From positions 75,448 through 139,447 of the forward strand of contig DEJS01000022.1 of NCBI GenBank assembly GCA_002353485.1: DNA of 64,000 bases, read 5' to 3'. A program made the position numbers and the translations under genes. Every line of letters begins with the position of its first letter. Within the stretch, counting starts at the first letter, position 1. The notes under the pieces were generated by a model. It did not search any database. It saw nothing but the letters and a program-made list of their open reading frames with translations, and was not told the origin of the DNA. Positions 7,152-16,500 of this stretch are shown here, one piece after another. Source of the DNA: Prevotella sp. UBA2742. GTDB taxonomy: Bacteria; Bacteroidota; Bacteroidia; Bacteroidales; Bacteroidaceae.

Positions 7152-9209
7152 ATGACTATGAAACGAATCTTTACTTCATTGATGATGATGCTGACCGCCC
7201 TACCCTTGCTGGCACAGGGCTGGCCGAAAGACTATGACGGCGTCATGCTGCAGGGCTTCTACTGGGACTCGTTCAACCAGTCGAAATGGACGAAGCTGGA
7301 GGCTCAGGCCGACGAGCTGGCACGCTACTTCAGTCTGGTATGGATACCACAGAGCGCCAACTGCGGCGGACAGTCGATGGGATATGACGACTTGTACTGG
7401 TTTCCCGGCGACGACCGCTATAACAGCTCCTTCGGAACGGAGGCCCAGCTGCGCTCGATGATCAGCACCTTTGAGCAGAAAGGCATAGGCACCATTGCCG
7501 ACGTGGTGGTGAACCACCGCAAGAACGTCTCGAACTGGGTGGACTTCCCGGCCGAGAGCTATAAGGGCGTGACCTACCAGCTGAAGTCGACAGACATCTG
7601 TGCCAACGACGATGGCGGGGATACAAAGAAGTGGGCCACGGAGAACGGCTACAGCCTGAGCGCCAACAACGATACCGGCGAGGGCTGGGGCGGCATGCGC
7701 GACCTGGACCATAAAAGCACGAACGTGCAGAACAATGTGAAGGCCTACGTGAAGATGTTGCTTGAGGACCTGGGCTATGTCGGGTTCCGCTACGACATGG
7801 TGAAGGGCTACAGCGCCGAGTACACGGCAATGTACAACAACCATGCCAAGCCGAAGTTCTCGGTGGGCGAATGCTGGGACGCCACGAAAGTGATACGCGA
7901 CTGGATAGACGGTACCGAGAAGACCAGCGCCGCCTTCGACTTCCAGTTCCGTTATTCGGTGCGTAATGCCATTAACAATAGCAACTGGAAAGAGTTAGGC
8001 CGTGCCAATGGCAATCAGAACATCAGCGGCACCAACTACCCCAACTGGCCGCTGGTAAGCAACAACTACGAGAGTGGCGCCTACCGCCAGTATGCCGTGA
8101 CCTTCGTGGAGAACCACGACACGGAGAAGCGCAGCAACGCCGCCCAGGACCCCATCAAGAAGGACACCCTGGCCGCCAACGCCTTCCTGCTGGCCATGCC
8201 GGGCACGCCCTGCGTCTTCCTGACACACTGGATAGACTGCAAGCGCGACCTCAAGGCCATGATTGACGTGCGACGCGCTGCCGGCATCATGAACACCAGC
8301 AGCTATGAGACGACCGCAGACAACCTGAACTACTATGCCGTGACCACCACGGGCAAGAGGGGCAAGCTGCTCTGTGTGGTAGGTACGGGAGCCTACACTC
8401 CGACGGACAACAACTTCGTCAAGGTACTGCAGGGCTATCACTATGCCTACTATCTGGACAAGGGGCTGGAGACCGCGTGGGCTGACCTGTCGTCAGGCGA
8501 GTATGAAGGCACGCAGGAAGTGATGCTCACTGCCGTCAGCAAGAACAGCAGCGCCCAGCTGGTGTACACCACCGACGGCTCTGCCCCCTCAGCCACCAAC
8601 GGCACCAAGGTAGCCAGCGGCACAAAAATCAGCATCCCGATGAACGGTGAGACTACCCTGAAGGTGGGTCTGCTCATAGGAAGCACCGTCAGCGGCATTG
8701 TGACGCGCACCTACAGCAAGCCCCAGGCAGTAGAGACACGCGACATCACCATCTACGTGAAAGACCCGGGATGGAGCAACATGTACTTCTACATGTGGAG
8801 CGACGAGGGCGAGGGCAATGGCGGCTGGCCAGGCAAGAAGATTACAGCCAAGACCACCGTCAACGGCGTGCAGTACTACTACCAGACCTTCACGCTGCCT
8901 ACTACGCTGGCCAACTTCAACATGGTGTTCAACCAGGGGTCAGGACAAAGGCAGACCGTTGACGTGACCGGCATCAGCAGCAACTCATACTTCATTATCG
9001 GCAGTGAGGCCAATGGCAAGTTCAGCGTCACGAAGGACGAGACGCTGGGCATCGAGGCCATGACGGCGAAGAGCACCGCACTGCTGAAGGTCTACACCAT
9101 CGACGGTCACCTGCTGCGCGTGCTGCCGGCCGGTACGACGGCAAACGAGGCCCTGAACCAGCTGCGCCACGGGCTCTATATTATCAATGGAAAGAAATAC
9201 GTGAAGTAA
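7152..9209 (+). CDS. Secreted alpha-amylase (GH13) with CBM26 and sorting-like tail
   Basis: Hydrolyses alpha-1,4-glucosidic bonds in starch-like polymers. The 685-residue protein has a signal peptide (1-21) and a GH13 catalytic barrel with all the conserved regions: DVVVNH (117-122), GFRYDMVKG with nucleophile Asp215, GECWD with acid/base Glu240, and FVENHDT with Asp323. After about residue 445 come a chitobiase-like beta module (about 455-530) and a starch-binding CBM26-like module with the aromatic signature MYFYMWSDEGEGNGGWPG (about 540-630). The end (VYTIDGHLLR ... LRHGLYIINGKKYVK) resembles the type IX sorting domain, so export via PorU/PorV is likely. I use the ATG at 7152 (7158 is an alternative). 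Confidence 0.93.
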   Translation: MTMKRIFTSLMMMLTALPLLAQGWPKDYDGVMLQGFYWDSFNQSKWTKLEAQADELARYFSLVWIPQSANCGGQSMGYDDLYWFPGDDRYNSSFGTEAQLRSMISTFEQKGIGTIADVVVNHRKNVSNWVDFPAESYKGVTYQLKSTDICANDDGGDTKKWATENGYSLSANNDTGEGWGGMRDLDHKSTNVQNNVKAYVKMLLEDLGYVGFRYDMVKGYSAEYTAMYNNHAKPKFSVGECWDATKVIRDWIDGTEKTSAAFDFQFRYSVRNAINNSNWKELGRANGNQNISGTNYPNWPLVSNNYESGAYRQYAVTFVENHDTEKRSNAAQDPIKKDTLAANAFLLAMPGTPCVFLTHWIDCKRDLKAMIDVRRAAGIMNTSSYETTADNLNYYAVTTTGKRGKLLCVVGTGAYTPTDNNFVKVLQGYHYAYYLDKGLETAWADLSSGEYEGTQEVMLTAVSKNSSAQLVYTTDGSAPSATNGTKVASGTKISIPMNGETTLKVGLLIGSTVSGIVTRTYSKPQAVETRDITIYVKDPGWSNMYFYMWSDEGEGNGGWPGKKITAKTTVNGVQYYYQTFTLPTTLANFNMVFNQGSGQRQTVDVTGISSNSYFIIGSEANGKFSVTKDETLGIEAMTAKSTALLKVYTIDGHLLRVLPAGTTANEALNQLRHGLYIINGKKYVK

Positions 9210-9217
9210 GCCGATAT

Positions 9218-9298
9218 TTTGCCTAAGGTAAAAGGGAAGTTTACCTAAGGTAAAAAGAGAGTTTACCTAAGGCAAAAGGGGACTTTGCTCGGAGCAAA
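9218..9298. repeat. Tandem 22-base palindrome-bearing repeat
   Basis: Three direct 22-base units lie at 9218-9239, 9240-9261 and 9262-9283, each built around TTTACCTAAGGTAAA or a close variant. A fourth, diverged palindromic core (TTTGCTCGGAGCAAA) lies in phase at 9284-9298. The array sits between the convergent amylase and glycosyltransferase genes and runs into the 39-base hairpin at 9272-9310. Confidence 0.8.
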
Positions 9299-9310
9299 GT
9301 CCCCTTTTGC
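9272..9310. terminator. Long bidirectional hairpin between convergent genes
   Basis: A near-perfect palindrome with 19-base arms (GCAAAAGGGGACTTTGCTC and its complement) around a single central G. It would fold into an approximately 17-bp stem with a 5-base loop. Runs of four A and four T lie near the ends of the arms. It is placed exactly between the converging amylase and glycosyltransferase genes, which fits a shared terminator. Confidence 0.7.
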
Positions 9311-9315
9311 TCCGA

Positions 9316-10077
9316 CTATGCTATCTTGCGGAGTATGGCACGCAGGACGAACCAGCAGTGCAGCAGGAAGGTCTGCACCTGACCATAGTGCGCGGCCATG
9401 ACACGGTAGCGCTCCTGAAGCGAGTCGCGATGGTGCTGAGTGGTGTCGCCGCCCTCCTCGAAGTCGGCAATGACGGCATTCGTATTCACCAGCGGCAACC
9501 CCTGGCGTTCGGCTTCCTTCATCACGCGGATGCACCAGTCGACGTCTGCCGAATGGCGGTACTGAAGATTATAGGTGATGCGGCGGGCTATGTCGGAACG
9601 CACGTAAAAGGCCTGATGACAGACCAGCATGCCCTGTTTGAACGACCTCCAGGTAAGCACCCGCGGCGGGCGATGGGTGCGCAGACGAAGGAAGCGCCCC
9701 TCGGTATCGGTGATGGCCGTGTCGCCATAGACGACGGCAGGACGCAGTCCGTCGGCGGCCTCAGCCACCCGCTGGAGAGTGTCGTCAGCATGCAGCGTAT
9801 CGCCGGCATTCAGAAACACGATGTAGTCGCCCGTGGCCTTTTGCAGTCCTTTGTTCATGGCGTCGTAAAGGCCGTGGTCAGGCTCTGACTGTACGACGAC
9901 GCCATAAGCCGCTGCCGCCTGGTAACGCCGGGCAATGGCCAAGGTATCGTCGGTAGAGGCACCGTCAATGATGAGATGCTCTACCCTGCTGTAGCGCTGA
10001 CTGGCCACACTGTCTAATGTGCGCTGCAACGTACGGGCCGCATTAAAAGTAATGGTGACGACGGAAATAAGTATCAT
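9316..10077 (-). CDS. Family 2 glycosyltransferase
   Basis: A GT-A fold, family 2 glycosyltransferase of 253 residues, starting MILISVVTITFNAARTL. Typical elements are the N-terminal nucleotide-sugar-binding strand, DGASTDDT (about 38-45), DHGLYDAMNKGL and FLNAGDT, which holds the aspartate of the usual DxD-like position. It probably adds a sugar to a surface glycan; donor and acceptor are unknown. The start at 10077 overlaps the stop of the upstream glycosyltransferase (ATGA), so the two are coupled and probably act in one pathway. Confidence 0.88.
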   Translation of the reverse strand: MILISVVTITFNAARTLQRTLDSVASQRYSRVEHLIIDGASTDDTLAIARRYQAAAAYGVVVQSEPDHGLYDAMNKGLQKATGDYIVFLNAGDTLHADDTLQRVAEAADGLRPAVVYGDTAITDTEGRFLRLRTHRPPRVLTWRSFKQGMLVCHQAFYVRSDIARRITYNLQYRHSADVDWCIRVMKEAERQGLPLVNTNAVIADFEEGGDTTQHHRDSLQERYRVMAAHYGQVQTFLLHCWFVLRAILRKIA

Positions 10078-11345
10078 GCCTGATGGTGTACCCCACGTTT
10101 TACTGCTTCCTCGTAGACCTCGACATAGCGCTGGGCTACACTCTGCTGCGACCAGCACCGCTGCACTTTCTGTACACACTGGCGGCTGAGCTCATCGTAG
10201 TCGGATTCCTCAAGCACGTAGCGGATGCCACAGGCCAGACCGTCGACCTGACGATGGTAGGCCACATAGCCGTTCACCTTATGGTCTATCATCTCAGGAA
10301 TACCCCCTACCTTGAAACCCACACAGGGAACACCACAGGCCATGGCCTCCATCAGCGTATTAGGCAGGTTGTCCTCGAGCGAAGGCAGCACGAAGACGTC
10401 GGCAGCGTTATACACCTGGACGATGTCTTCGGGGTCGTTCACATAGCCCAATGGCCAGACCGGGATTTCCAACTTGGGGGCTACGTCCTCAGCATGACCG
10501 CCCAGAATGGCTATGGCAGTGTTCTCCTTCATCTGCGGGTTCGCCTCTACCAGCTGGTGAATGGCATCAATGAAGTAGTCCATACCCTTGCGCGGGTCAG
10601 TGACCTTCTGCGACACAAAGAGAATGACACGCCTGTTGACGGGCAGCTTCATCGTGGCTTTGGCCATGCGCTTGTCCATGGGACGATACTGATGGGTATC
10701 AATGCAGTTGGGAATGCTTACCACCTTCTGCCCTTCAAGGAGTGCACTCTTGCGGGCCTCGTCTGCCAGCCACTGGCTACAGCAGACGAAGGTAGGCTGC
10801 TGGCCGCTGAGCATGAGCTGCTTGCGCCGCCACACCATATTGGAAAGGTCGTGCGACGAGGCCCCAGGCAGCAGCGGGCACTTGCAGCATTGCTCATGGA
10901 ACCGGTTGCAGCCACGGGCATAATGACAGATGGCTGTGGCGGGCCATAGGTCGTGCATGGTCCACACCACGGGCTTCTGATCCATGATTTTGCGAATGTT
11001 CTTCAACGACAGCATTCCCTGGTTCACCCAATGCAGGTGTACCACATCGGCTTCCTGAAACTCCGGCAGTCTGGTAATGTCGGTACCACTGTTGGCTATA
11101 TCGACGGCAAAGAGGTTGGCGCGACGGAAATGCAGATGCAGCCATATCACCAGTCGCTCCCAAAGGAAATGCCACTGCAACTTCCACGTCTGGGGCAAGG
11201 GACATACCGTCAGCTGGTCGGTCATCTTATCGCGAACCAGCATCTTCGCCTTCACTCCATTCTTGTTCAGTGCCTCTAAAAGACGGTTGGCAGCTACGGC
11301 GGCGCCACCCGTATTCTCACTCGTATTGACTATCAGTACTCGCAT
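10074..11345 (-). CDS. Family 4 (GT-B) glycosyltransferase
   Basis: A 423-residue GT-B glycosyltransferase. The N-terminal domain starts MRVLIVNTSENTGGAAVAANRLLEAL, a GGAxxxA-type acceptor-side loop. The C-terminal domain holds the family 4 signature around residues 310-345 (VFVLPSLEDNLPNTLMEAMACGVPCVGF, read here as positions, with the EDN...E pattern) that binds the sugar nucleotide. The donor is unknown. It is the promoter-proximal gene of a two-gene glycosyltransferase operon with a clear promoter at 11365-11396, and shares its upstream region with a divergent structured-RNA locus. Confidence 0.88.
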   Translation of the reverse strand: MRVLIVNTSENTGGAAVAANRLLEALNKNGVKAKMLVRDKMTDQLTVCPLPQTWKLQWHFLWERLVIWLHLHFRRANLFAVDIANSGTDITRLPEFQEADVVHLHWVNQGMLSLKNIRKIMDQKPVVWTMHDLWPATAICHYARGCNRFHEQCCKCPLLPGASSHDLSNMVWRRKQLMLSGQQPTFVCCSQWLADEARKSALLEGQKVVSIPNCIDTHQYRPMDKRMAKATMKLPVNRRVILFVSQKVTDPRKGMDYFIDAIHQLVEANPQMKENTAIAILGGHAEDVAPKLEIPVWPLGYVNDPEDIVQVYNAADVFVLPSLEDNLPNTLMEAMACGVPCVGFKVGGIPEMIDHKVNGYVAYHRQVDGLACGIRYVLEESDYDELSRQCVQKVQRCWSQQSVAQRYVEVYEEAVKRGVHHQA

Positions 11346-11364
11346 AGCTTATGATTCAACCTTG

Positions 11365-11396
11365 CAAAGGTAATAAAAAGGAGGAGAAATTCCAAA
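11365..11396 (-). promoter_or_regulatory. Promoter of the glycosyltransferase pair
   Basis: On the minus strand TTTG (11393-11396), 20 bases and TACCTTTG (11365-11372) match the consensus exactly. The GT4 start codon is 19 bases downstream. Confidence 0.75.
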
Positions 11397-11486
11397 GAAA
11401 AGAGGCGTTTTTACGGTGTTGCCGCACACAATAGCTTGATTTAGGTCAAGAAGAGGGCAGCTTTTTAGGAAAAGAGAGGCAAAACT

Positions 11487-11518
11487 ATTGCGTGTACCGA
11501 AAAAAGTGCGTACCTTTG
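11487..11518 (+). promoter_or_regulatory. Promoter of an unannotated transcript
   Basis: ATTG (11487-11490), 20 bases and TACCTTTG (11511-11518): an exact downstream box and a one-change upstream box. No protein gene follows on this strand before the terminator at 11804-11840; the next gene, ispF, is on the opposite strand. Confidence 0.65.
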
Positions 11519-11631
11519 CATCGTCAATCAGAACGATTGGCACACTTGACTAAGTGAAGTCAAGTTTCAGAATTAGATTGTTTTAGGTTAGTAGTAATAT
11601 TTATAGTTTTAGGTTTTTAGTTATTGGTAAG

Positions 11632-11697
11632 AAGAAAGTTTTAAATGTGTTAGGATAACAGTGGTCGCCGTGAGGCGCTCATAACTTTCTTTTTTAA
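11632..11697 (+). terminator. Internal terminator/attenuator-like stem-loop
   Basis: AAGAAAGTT (11632-11640) pairs with AACTTTCTT (11683-11691) and is followed directly by T residues. A stable CGCC-GTGA-GGCG hairpin sits in the loop. It could be the 3' end of a ~170-nt RNA or a regulated read-through point. Confidence 0.45.
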
Positions 11698-11803
11698 ACG
11701 ATTGTTAGTATGAAAATAACATATGCTGCCGAAAGGCAGACCTCCAGCCCCCAGGGCTGGACACTCACAAGAAAAGGATTTTTAGTTAAACATAGGCTTT
11801 TTG

Positions 11804-11840
11804 AACGCTGCAGCTCGATGATGAGTAGCAGCGTTTTCTT
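11804..11840 (+). terminator. Rho-independent terminator of the RNA locus
   Basis: AACGCTGC (11804-11811) and GCAGCGTT (11828-11835) form an 8-bp stem with a 16-base loop, followed by TTCTTT. It ends just before the ispF stop codon on the other strand. Confidence 0.65.
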
Positions 11841-11844
11841 TATG

Positions 11845-12318
11845 TCATTTCTCAATGAGTGCTACAGCATAGGCCGAGATGCCTTCCTGACGGCCCGTAA
11901 AGCCCAGCTTCTCCGTGGTGGTGGCCTTGATGGAGATGGCATCGGCGTCACACCCTATCACCTCGGCCATGGTCTGCTGCATCAGCGGAATATGGGGGTT
12001 CATCTTGGGACGCTCTGCACAGATGGTGGCGTCAATGTTCACAAGACGGTATCCCTTGGTGGCGATGAGCTCGATGGTCTTGCGCAGGATTACCTTGCTG
12101 TCCATGCCTTCAGTCTCTGCCGACGTGTCAGGGAAGTGGTAGCCTATGTCGCGCATGTTTGCCGCCCCTAATATGGCATCGCAGACGGCATGCAGCAGCA
12201 CGTCGGCATCGCTATGGCCCAGCAGTCCTAACTCGTACTCTATCTTGATGCCGCCCATCCACAGTTCCCTATCGGGAACAAGACGATGGACGTCGTAACC
12301 CATTCCTACTCTAATCAT
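11845..12318 (-). CDS. ispF: 2-C-methyl-D-erythritol 2,4-cyclodiphosphate synthase IspF
   Basis: Catalyses the cyclisation step of the non-mevalonate (MEP) isoprenoid pathway, forming the cyclodiphosphate and releasing CMP. The 157-residue protein shows the metal ligands Asp9 and His11 (GYDVHRL), the third ligand region LLGHSDADVLLHA, DIGYHFPDT, and the C-terminal EKLGFTGRQEGI. Length is typical. It is the last gene of the minus-strand run FAH-porU-porV-ispF, 38 bases after porV. No functional link to type IX secretion is known; the grouping is probably positional. Confidence 0.95.
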   Translation of the reverse strand: MIRVGMGYDVHRLVPDRELWMGGIKIEYELGLLGHSDADVLLHAVCDAILGAANMRDIGYHFPDTSAETEGMDSKVILRKTIELIATKGYRLVNIDATICAERPKMNPHIPLMQQTMAEVIGCDADAISIKATTTEKLGFTGRQEGISAYAVALIEK

Positions 12319-12356
12319 AAATGATGCTTCTTAGTTATTATATACAAAGACTTATA

Positions 12357-13523
12357 CTATTTCCTGAACAAGTCCTTGATGCCGTCCATATCGAAGGCCA
12401 GCGTGAAACGCAGCGTCTGGTCAAGAGGATTCGACTTGGCCGTAGAGATGACGTAGCCCACATCGAGCGAGAAGACGCTCATGCGGAAGCCACCACCCAC
12501 GGTGAAGTACTTACGGTTACCTTTGTTCTCTGACTCATGGTGGTAGCCGGCACGCAGCGAGAACTGATCGTGGTAGACGTACTCGGCTCCTACGCTCCAC
12601 TGTATCTCCTGCAACTCCTCCTTGAAACCGCCGGGAGCATCGTGGAAGCTCTTGAAGATGCCTGAGATAGCGCTGACGTCGTTATACTCTTCAAGTACAC
12701 GCTGTTCGTACTCCTCTTTCGTCTCGCCATCGTTCTGCTTGGGGACGGTGGGCACAAGAAGCTTGTTGGCATCGAGGGCTATGGAGAAACGGTTATACTC
12801 GTCGACCGGCACCATGAGCGAAGCACCCAGACGCAGATTGGCAGGCAGGAAGTTGGAACGGTCGTCGCCGAAATAGGTAATCTTAGAGCCTACGTTCGAG
12901 ATGTTCATGCCTATGCCCAGCTGACACTCGCGCTGACCAATGTTTATATAGTTGTTGTAGTACCATGCCAGGTCGGCGGCGAATGCTGAAGCCGGCGAAG
13001 CATCCTCGGTGTAGTCGTAGCGCAGGTCGCTGTGTATCCAGCGTATGGCGGCTGCAATGGAGAACTTCTCGCTAAGCATCAGCGAGGCACCCACGTCAAT
13101 CGACATCTCGTAAGGCTTGACGGTCATGGCGTTTTCCTCGAAGGAAGTCATCACCTCGCCCAGCGAGAAATAGCGCAGTGAACCGCTGACAGAAGCATAG
13201 TCGCCTATGCGGTAGTAGCCAGCGACGTACGCCAGGTCGATGTCGTTCACCAGCTTGCGCAGCCACGGTGTATAGTTCAGGGCTAAGCCTGCACGGCTGA
13301 TGCAGAAGGGATACTTAGCCGGATTCCAGTACTGCGAGTTGACATCAGGGTCGGTGGCCACACCCACATCACCCATACCGGCTGCACGGGCATCGGGGGC
13401 GATGGTCTGCGAGATGACGGCGTGCTCGATAGGGTTGAACTGGCTCTTGGTGTCTTGCGCCGTGACGTTCAGGCCATAGCACAGACATGCTGCCAGTAGC
13501 ATTATACTCAGTCTTGTCTTCAT
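12357..13523 (-). CDS. porV: Type IX secretion outer-membrane protein PorV (LptO)
   Basis: A 388-residue outer-membrane beta-barrel of the FadL-like PorV family. PorV binds cargo C-terminal domains after they pass the Sov channel and delivers them to the PorU sortase. Visible are a signal peptide (MKTRLSIMLLAACLCYGLNVTAQ), the typical start of the mature protein (PIEHAVISQTIAPDARAAGMGDVGVAT ... SQYWNPAKY, a family signature given here in pieces), and regular amphipathic strands to the end. It lies five bases after porU, the usual partner, which supports the call. Length fits the family. Confidence 0.92.
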   Translation of the reverse strand: MKTRLSIMLLAACLCYGLNVTAQDTKSQFNPIEHAVISQTIAPDARAAGMGDVGVATDPDVNSQYWNPAKYPFCISRAGLALNYTPWLRKLVNDIDLAYVAGYYRIGDYASVSGSLRYFSLGEVMTSFEENAMTVKPYEMSIDVGASLMLSEKFSIAAAIRWIHSDLRYDYTEDASPASAFAADLAWYYNNYINIGQRECQLGIGMNISNVGSKITYFGDDRSNFLPANLRLGASLMVPVDEYNRFSIALDANKLLVPTVPKQNDGETKEEYEQRVLEEYNDVSAISGIFKSFHDAPGGFKEELQEIQWSVGAEYVYHDQFSLRAGYHHESENKGNRKYFTVGGGFRMSVFSLDVGYVISTAKSNPLDQTLRFTLAFDMDGIKDLFRK

Positions 13524-13528
13524 ATTCC

Positions 13529-16500
13529 TTATTTATACGTTAGTATGATGAGTTTCTTTGCTTTCGAGGCATAGGTACTGCCATCGCTGCTGATGCGCAC
13601 CCTGTATAGATAGACGCCCGTCTGAAGATGTCGGCCTCCGTCAACGGTGAGATCCCAGTCCATGGTGTACGAGTCGCTGAGCGACACACCGCTCTCGGCA
13701 CGCGACCACAGGTGACGCCCTGACAGGTCGAACACATCGAGCACCACGTCCATCGTGCTACCAGTACGGTCGTGCAGTATACGGAACGAGGTGGTGGTAC
13801 TGGCGGGGTTCTGCGTGCATTCCACATCGAAGAAGCGGGGTTCCAGACCCTTTACCACGTTGAAGGAGAGCTCGGCGGTCGAGGAATTGTTCAGCACGTC
13901 CCAGGCACGGAACTGCAGCTTATGTTCGCCATACGACAGCTCCGGGATGCTAAAGCCCACGCTGCCACTGGTATAGCTGCCGAAATCGTACTGGAAGTAT
14001 TGGTTCAGCGAGTAGGTCTTGTCCATATCGCCGTCGATAACCAGCTGCAGGTCGTGACCAATGCCGCTGCCAGTGGCGTTGATGCCGTCTTCGTCGTTCA
14101 GCTTGGCAACGAAATAGGGCGTGGGGTTCACACTGCCGCCATTGGTAAACGACGAGCTGTTCAGATAGCAGTAGATGGTGGGGCCCGTCTCGTTCTGAGG
14201 ATTCCCTTCTCCGCTGCCGAAGGCTATCTGGCCTAAGGTTCCGCTGGCCTCCACACTCTTGTCAGTGCTGACGGCATAGAGGTTGATGAGTCCCGTCAGT
14301 TCAGAATAGCTGATGTCCTTGGGCACGGCGAAGGTAAAGGAGAACTGGCCTTGCTTCACCTGGTCGCTGCCATTGAAGATGATGTTTGGTCTGTCGTAAT
14401 ATACGAAAGGCTGGTCAGCCTCGCTGGGGTCGTTCAGCTTACAGACCACCTGCTCCAGGGCGTCGCGCACCACGGCCGTCACCATGCCTTCGAAGCCGGT
14501 ATCGGTCTCTCCGTCGGCCGTCAGGACATGTCCCGTGACAGTAGCTGTCGAGCCGGCTTGCAGGGTGAGGGTATGCCCGTCGGCAACGGAAGTATTGTTA
14601 ATGGCGTCTACCTTCATCTTTCTGGTGGGTGCTGCCAGCCGCAAGGCAGGGTCGCCCAGCAGCGTGTACTGCAGCTTGTTCTGGCTGCGGTCGGTGCCGG
14701 CCTCTATCAGTTCGTTCTTAGCACGGCGCACGGCCTCGCCAAGGGGCAGAAGGCCTTTCTCGTCGGTGCTGAGCATGTGGCGCGTAAAGGCCAGGTTCAT
14801 CAGCCGGTTGTAACTCTGATAGACGGTACGCGTGGTGCCGAAGAAGGCTATGGAGCCGCCTTTCCCGTTGAACATCGCCGTCTCGCCAATGTTCTCCTCC
14901 TGTCCGTCGAAAGGCATGATGTCGCAAGAGCACGTCACCCACAGGGGCAACCGTGACGAGGTATTCTGGAAGTCCGTCAGCCTCAGCACGTATTCGTGCG
15001 ACATGGCATCGGCGCGTCCATGTCCGGAATAGTTCATGACCAGTGCCCCTTGCTGCATCTGCTGGCGGATAAGGCGTGTCACGTCGGGATAGCTGTTGCC
15101 CGTCGAGGACGTTTCACGCGTATAGGCATCCCACATCACGCGCTTTACCTGAAAGGCTGGGTTCAGCTGTTCTACCAGGGAGGCGGCGTTGTCGGCATCG
15201 GTCATGTGGGCATTCTGGTTGCCGTCGTCACCCATGAAGCACATCACGTTCTGCCACACACCGGCATTGGTATTGTCGACATAGCTTATAATCTTGTCGA
15301 CCACCACGGCTGCCTCGTCGGCCGTACGGGCCGAGATACGTCCTACGGCTACGTCGGCCTGGGCTGTCAGCATGTTGCCGCCCTCATCGTCGTCGAGCAG
15401 GCAGAAGTAGTCGTCGGTAACATAACAGTCTGTAGCGCTGTATGAGTTCTCGCTCTCATAGCACAGCAGGAAATCGTCGGGCGAGCAGCCTTTCCAGTCG
15501 TTGCACAGCATGCGGTTGTCCCAGGCGCCGTCACCCATCAGCAACAGGTAGCTGGGCATATCGGCAGACGTCTCTGCACGGTCGTAAAGCATCTTCAGGT
15601 AGCGCCGATAGGCATTGGCATCAGGCGTGCCGCTAGAAAACTCGTTGAACAGCTCGTCGGCAGGGACTATGTGAACCCTCAGCCCGTCTTTTTCTTCATG
15701 CAGTTTCTTCAGCCGCTGGGCCTGTACCAGCAGTTTCTGTGACGTGGGGATGATGATGACCATGTCGGCAGCCTCGTCAGCATGGTGGTCCTGGTTCATA
15801 ATGCCATACACCACCTCGGGTTCGCCAAAGGCATCGTTGATGAGGTCGGGGGCTGGTCGGGGCTGGTCGGCATGGATGGAGATGTAGTCCAGGCGCACAC
15901 TGCCAGAAGTGGTCTGCACCGTCAGTGTCACCTCGTTCTGTGACTGCAGGTTATCCAGTCCGCTGTAGGTACGCTCTGCGGTGCGCATCGACTCGTACTG
16001 ACCGTTGGAGGGGATGCTCAGCTGGCCGAGCTCCTGACCATTCAGCGACACTGTCACTGTAGAGGCCCCGGCTCCGGAGACCACCAGCGTCATCGACCCT
16101 GTCGTGGCATCAGGAGTAGAGGCTACGCTATAGGTCTTGCTGCCTGTGGTCAGCACAGTGCCGTCATAGAGGTTACGTCCTCCATGATACCAGGCATAGT
16201 TCTCGTTCTCGTATAAGGTGTTATAGTCGTCGGCCAAGGGATAGTAACGCTCCCTGAACGAGGCTTCGTCGATTGTAAAAGGCTCCTCGTCGCTTTCGGT
16301 CAGAAAGTAGTAGCCATAGCTGGAGTATGGGTTTCTGATGCGACGGTTGCCCGCAGTCCATGTGACGGGACCGATGCCATAGAACAGGCGCCGGCCACCC
16401 ACGATGCAGGTAGGCACCTCCTGCAGGTCGTCAGTAGCACTCAGGTAGTCGGCCGTAAGCTGTTCCGGCTGCAGTGCGCCGCCATAACCGTAAAGTTTCA

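Larger units (their letters stand above)
11524..11840 (+). ncRNA. Candidate structured non-coding RNA locus
   Basis: From a promoter at 11487-11518 to a terminator at 11804-11840 the region has no convincing gene but many helices: GTCAATC/GATTGGC around 11523-11541; ACTTGACT (11544-11551) with AGTCAAGT (11558-11565); AAGAAAGTT (11632-11640) with AACTTTCTT (11683-11691), enclosing a CGCC-GTGA-GGCG tetraloop hairpin (11666-11677) and followed by T7; CTGCC-GAAA-GGCAG (11726-11739); and CCAGCCC-CCA-GGGCTGG (11744-11760). The T-run at 11690-11696 could end an RNA of about 170 nt, with a second structured part to 11840. Size and stand-alone nature fit a 6S-like or Bacteroidales-1-type RNA, but I cannot confirm this. 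The ORF from 11710 has no other support. Confidence 0.55.

Noticed and set aside
9218..9298. A restriction or phage attachment site
   Set aside because: No integrase, no tRNA target and no flanking duplications; a tandem palindrome is the simpler description.
11524..11840. tmRNA, RNase P RNA or SRP RNA at the structured locus
   Set aside because: None of the conserved words I know for these RNAs (for example GGAAGCAGCC of SRP RNA or the tmRNA tRNA-like ends) is present.
11710..12171. A 153-codon plus-strand frame starting in the structured-RNA locus
   Set aside because: Its second half is simply antisense to ispF, and its first part crosses two strong hairpins and a terminator.
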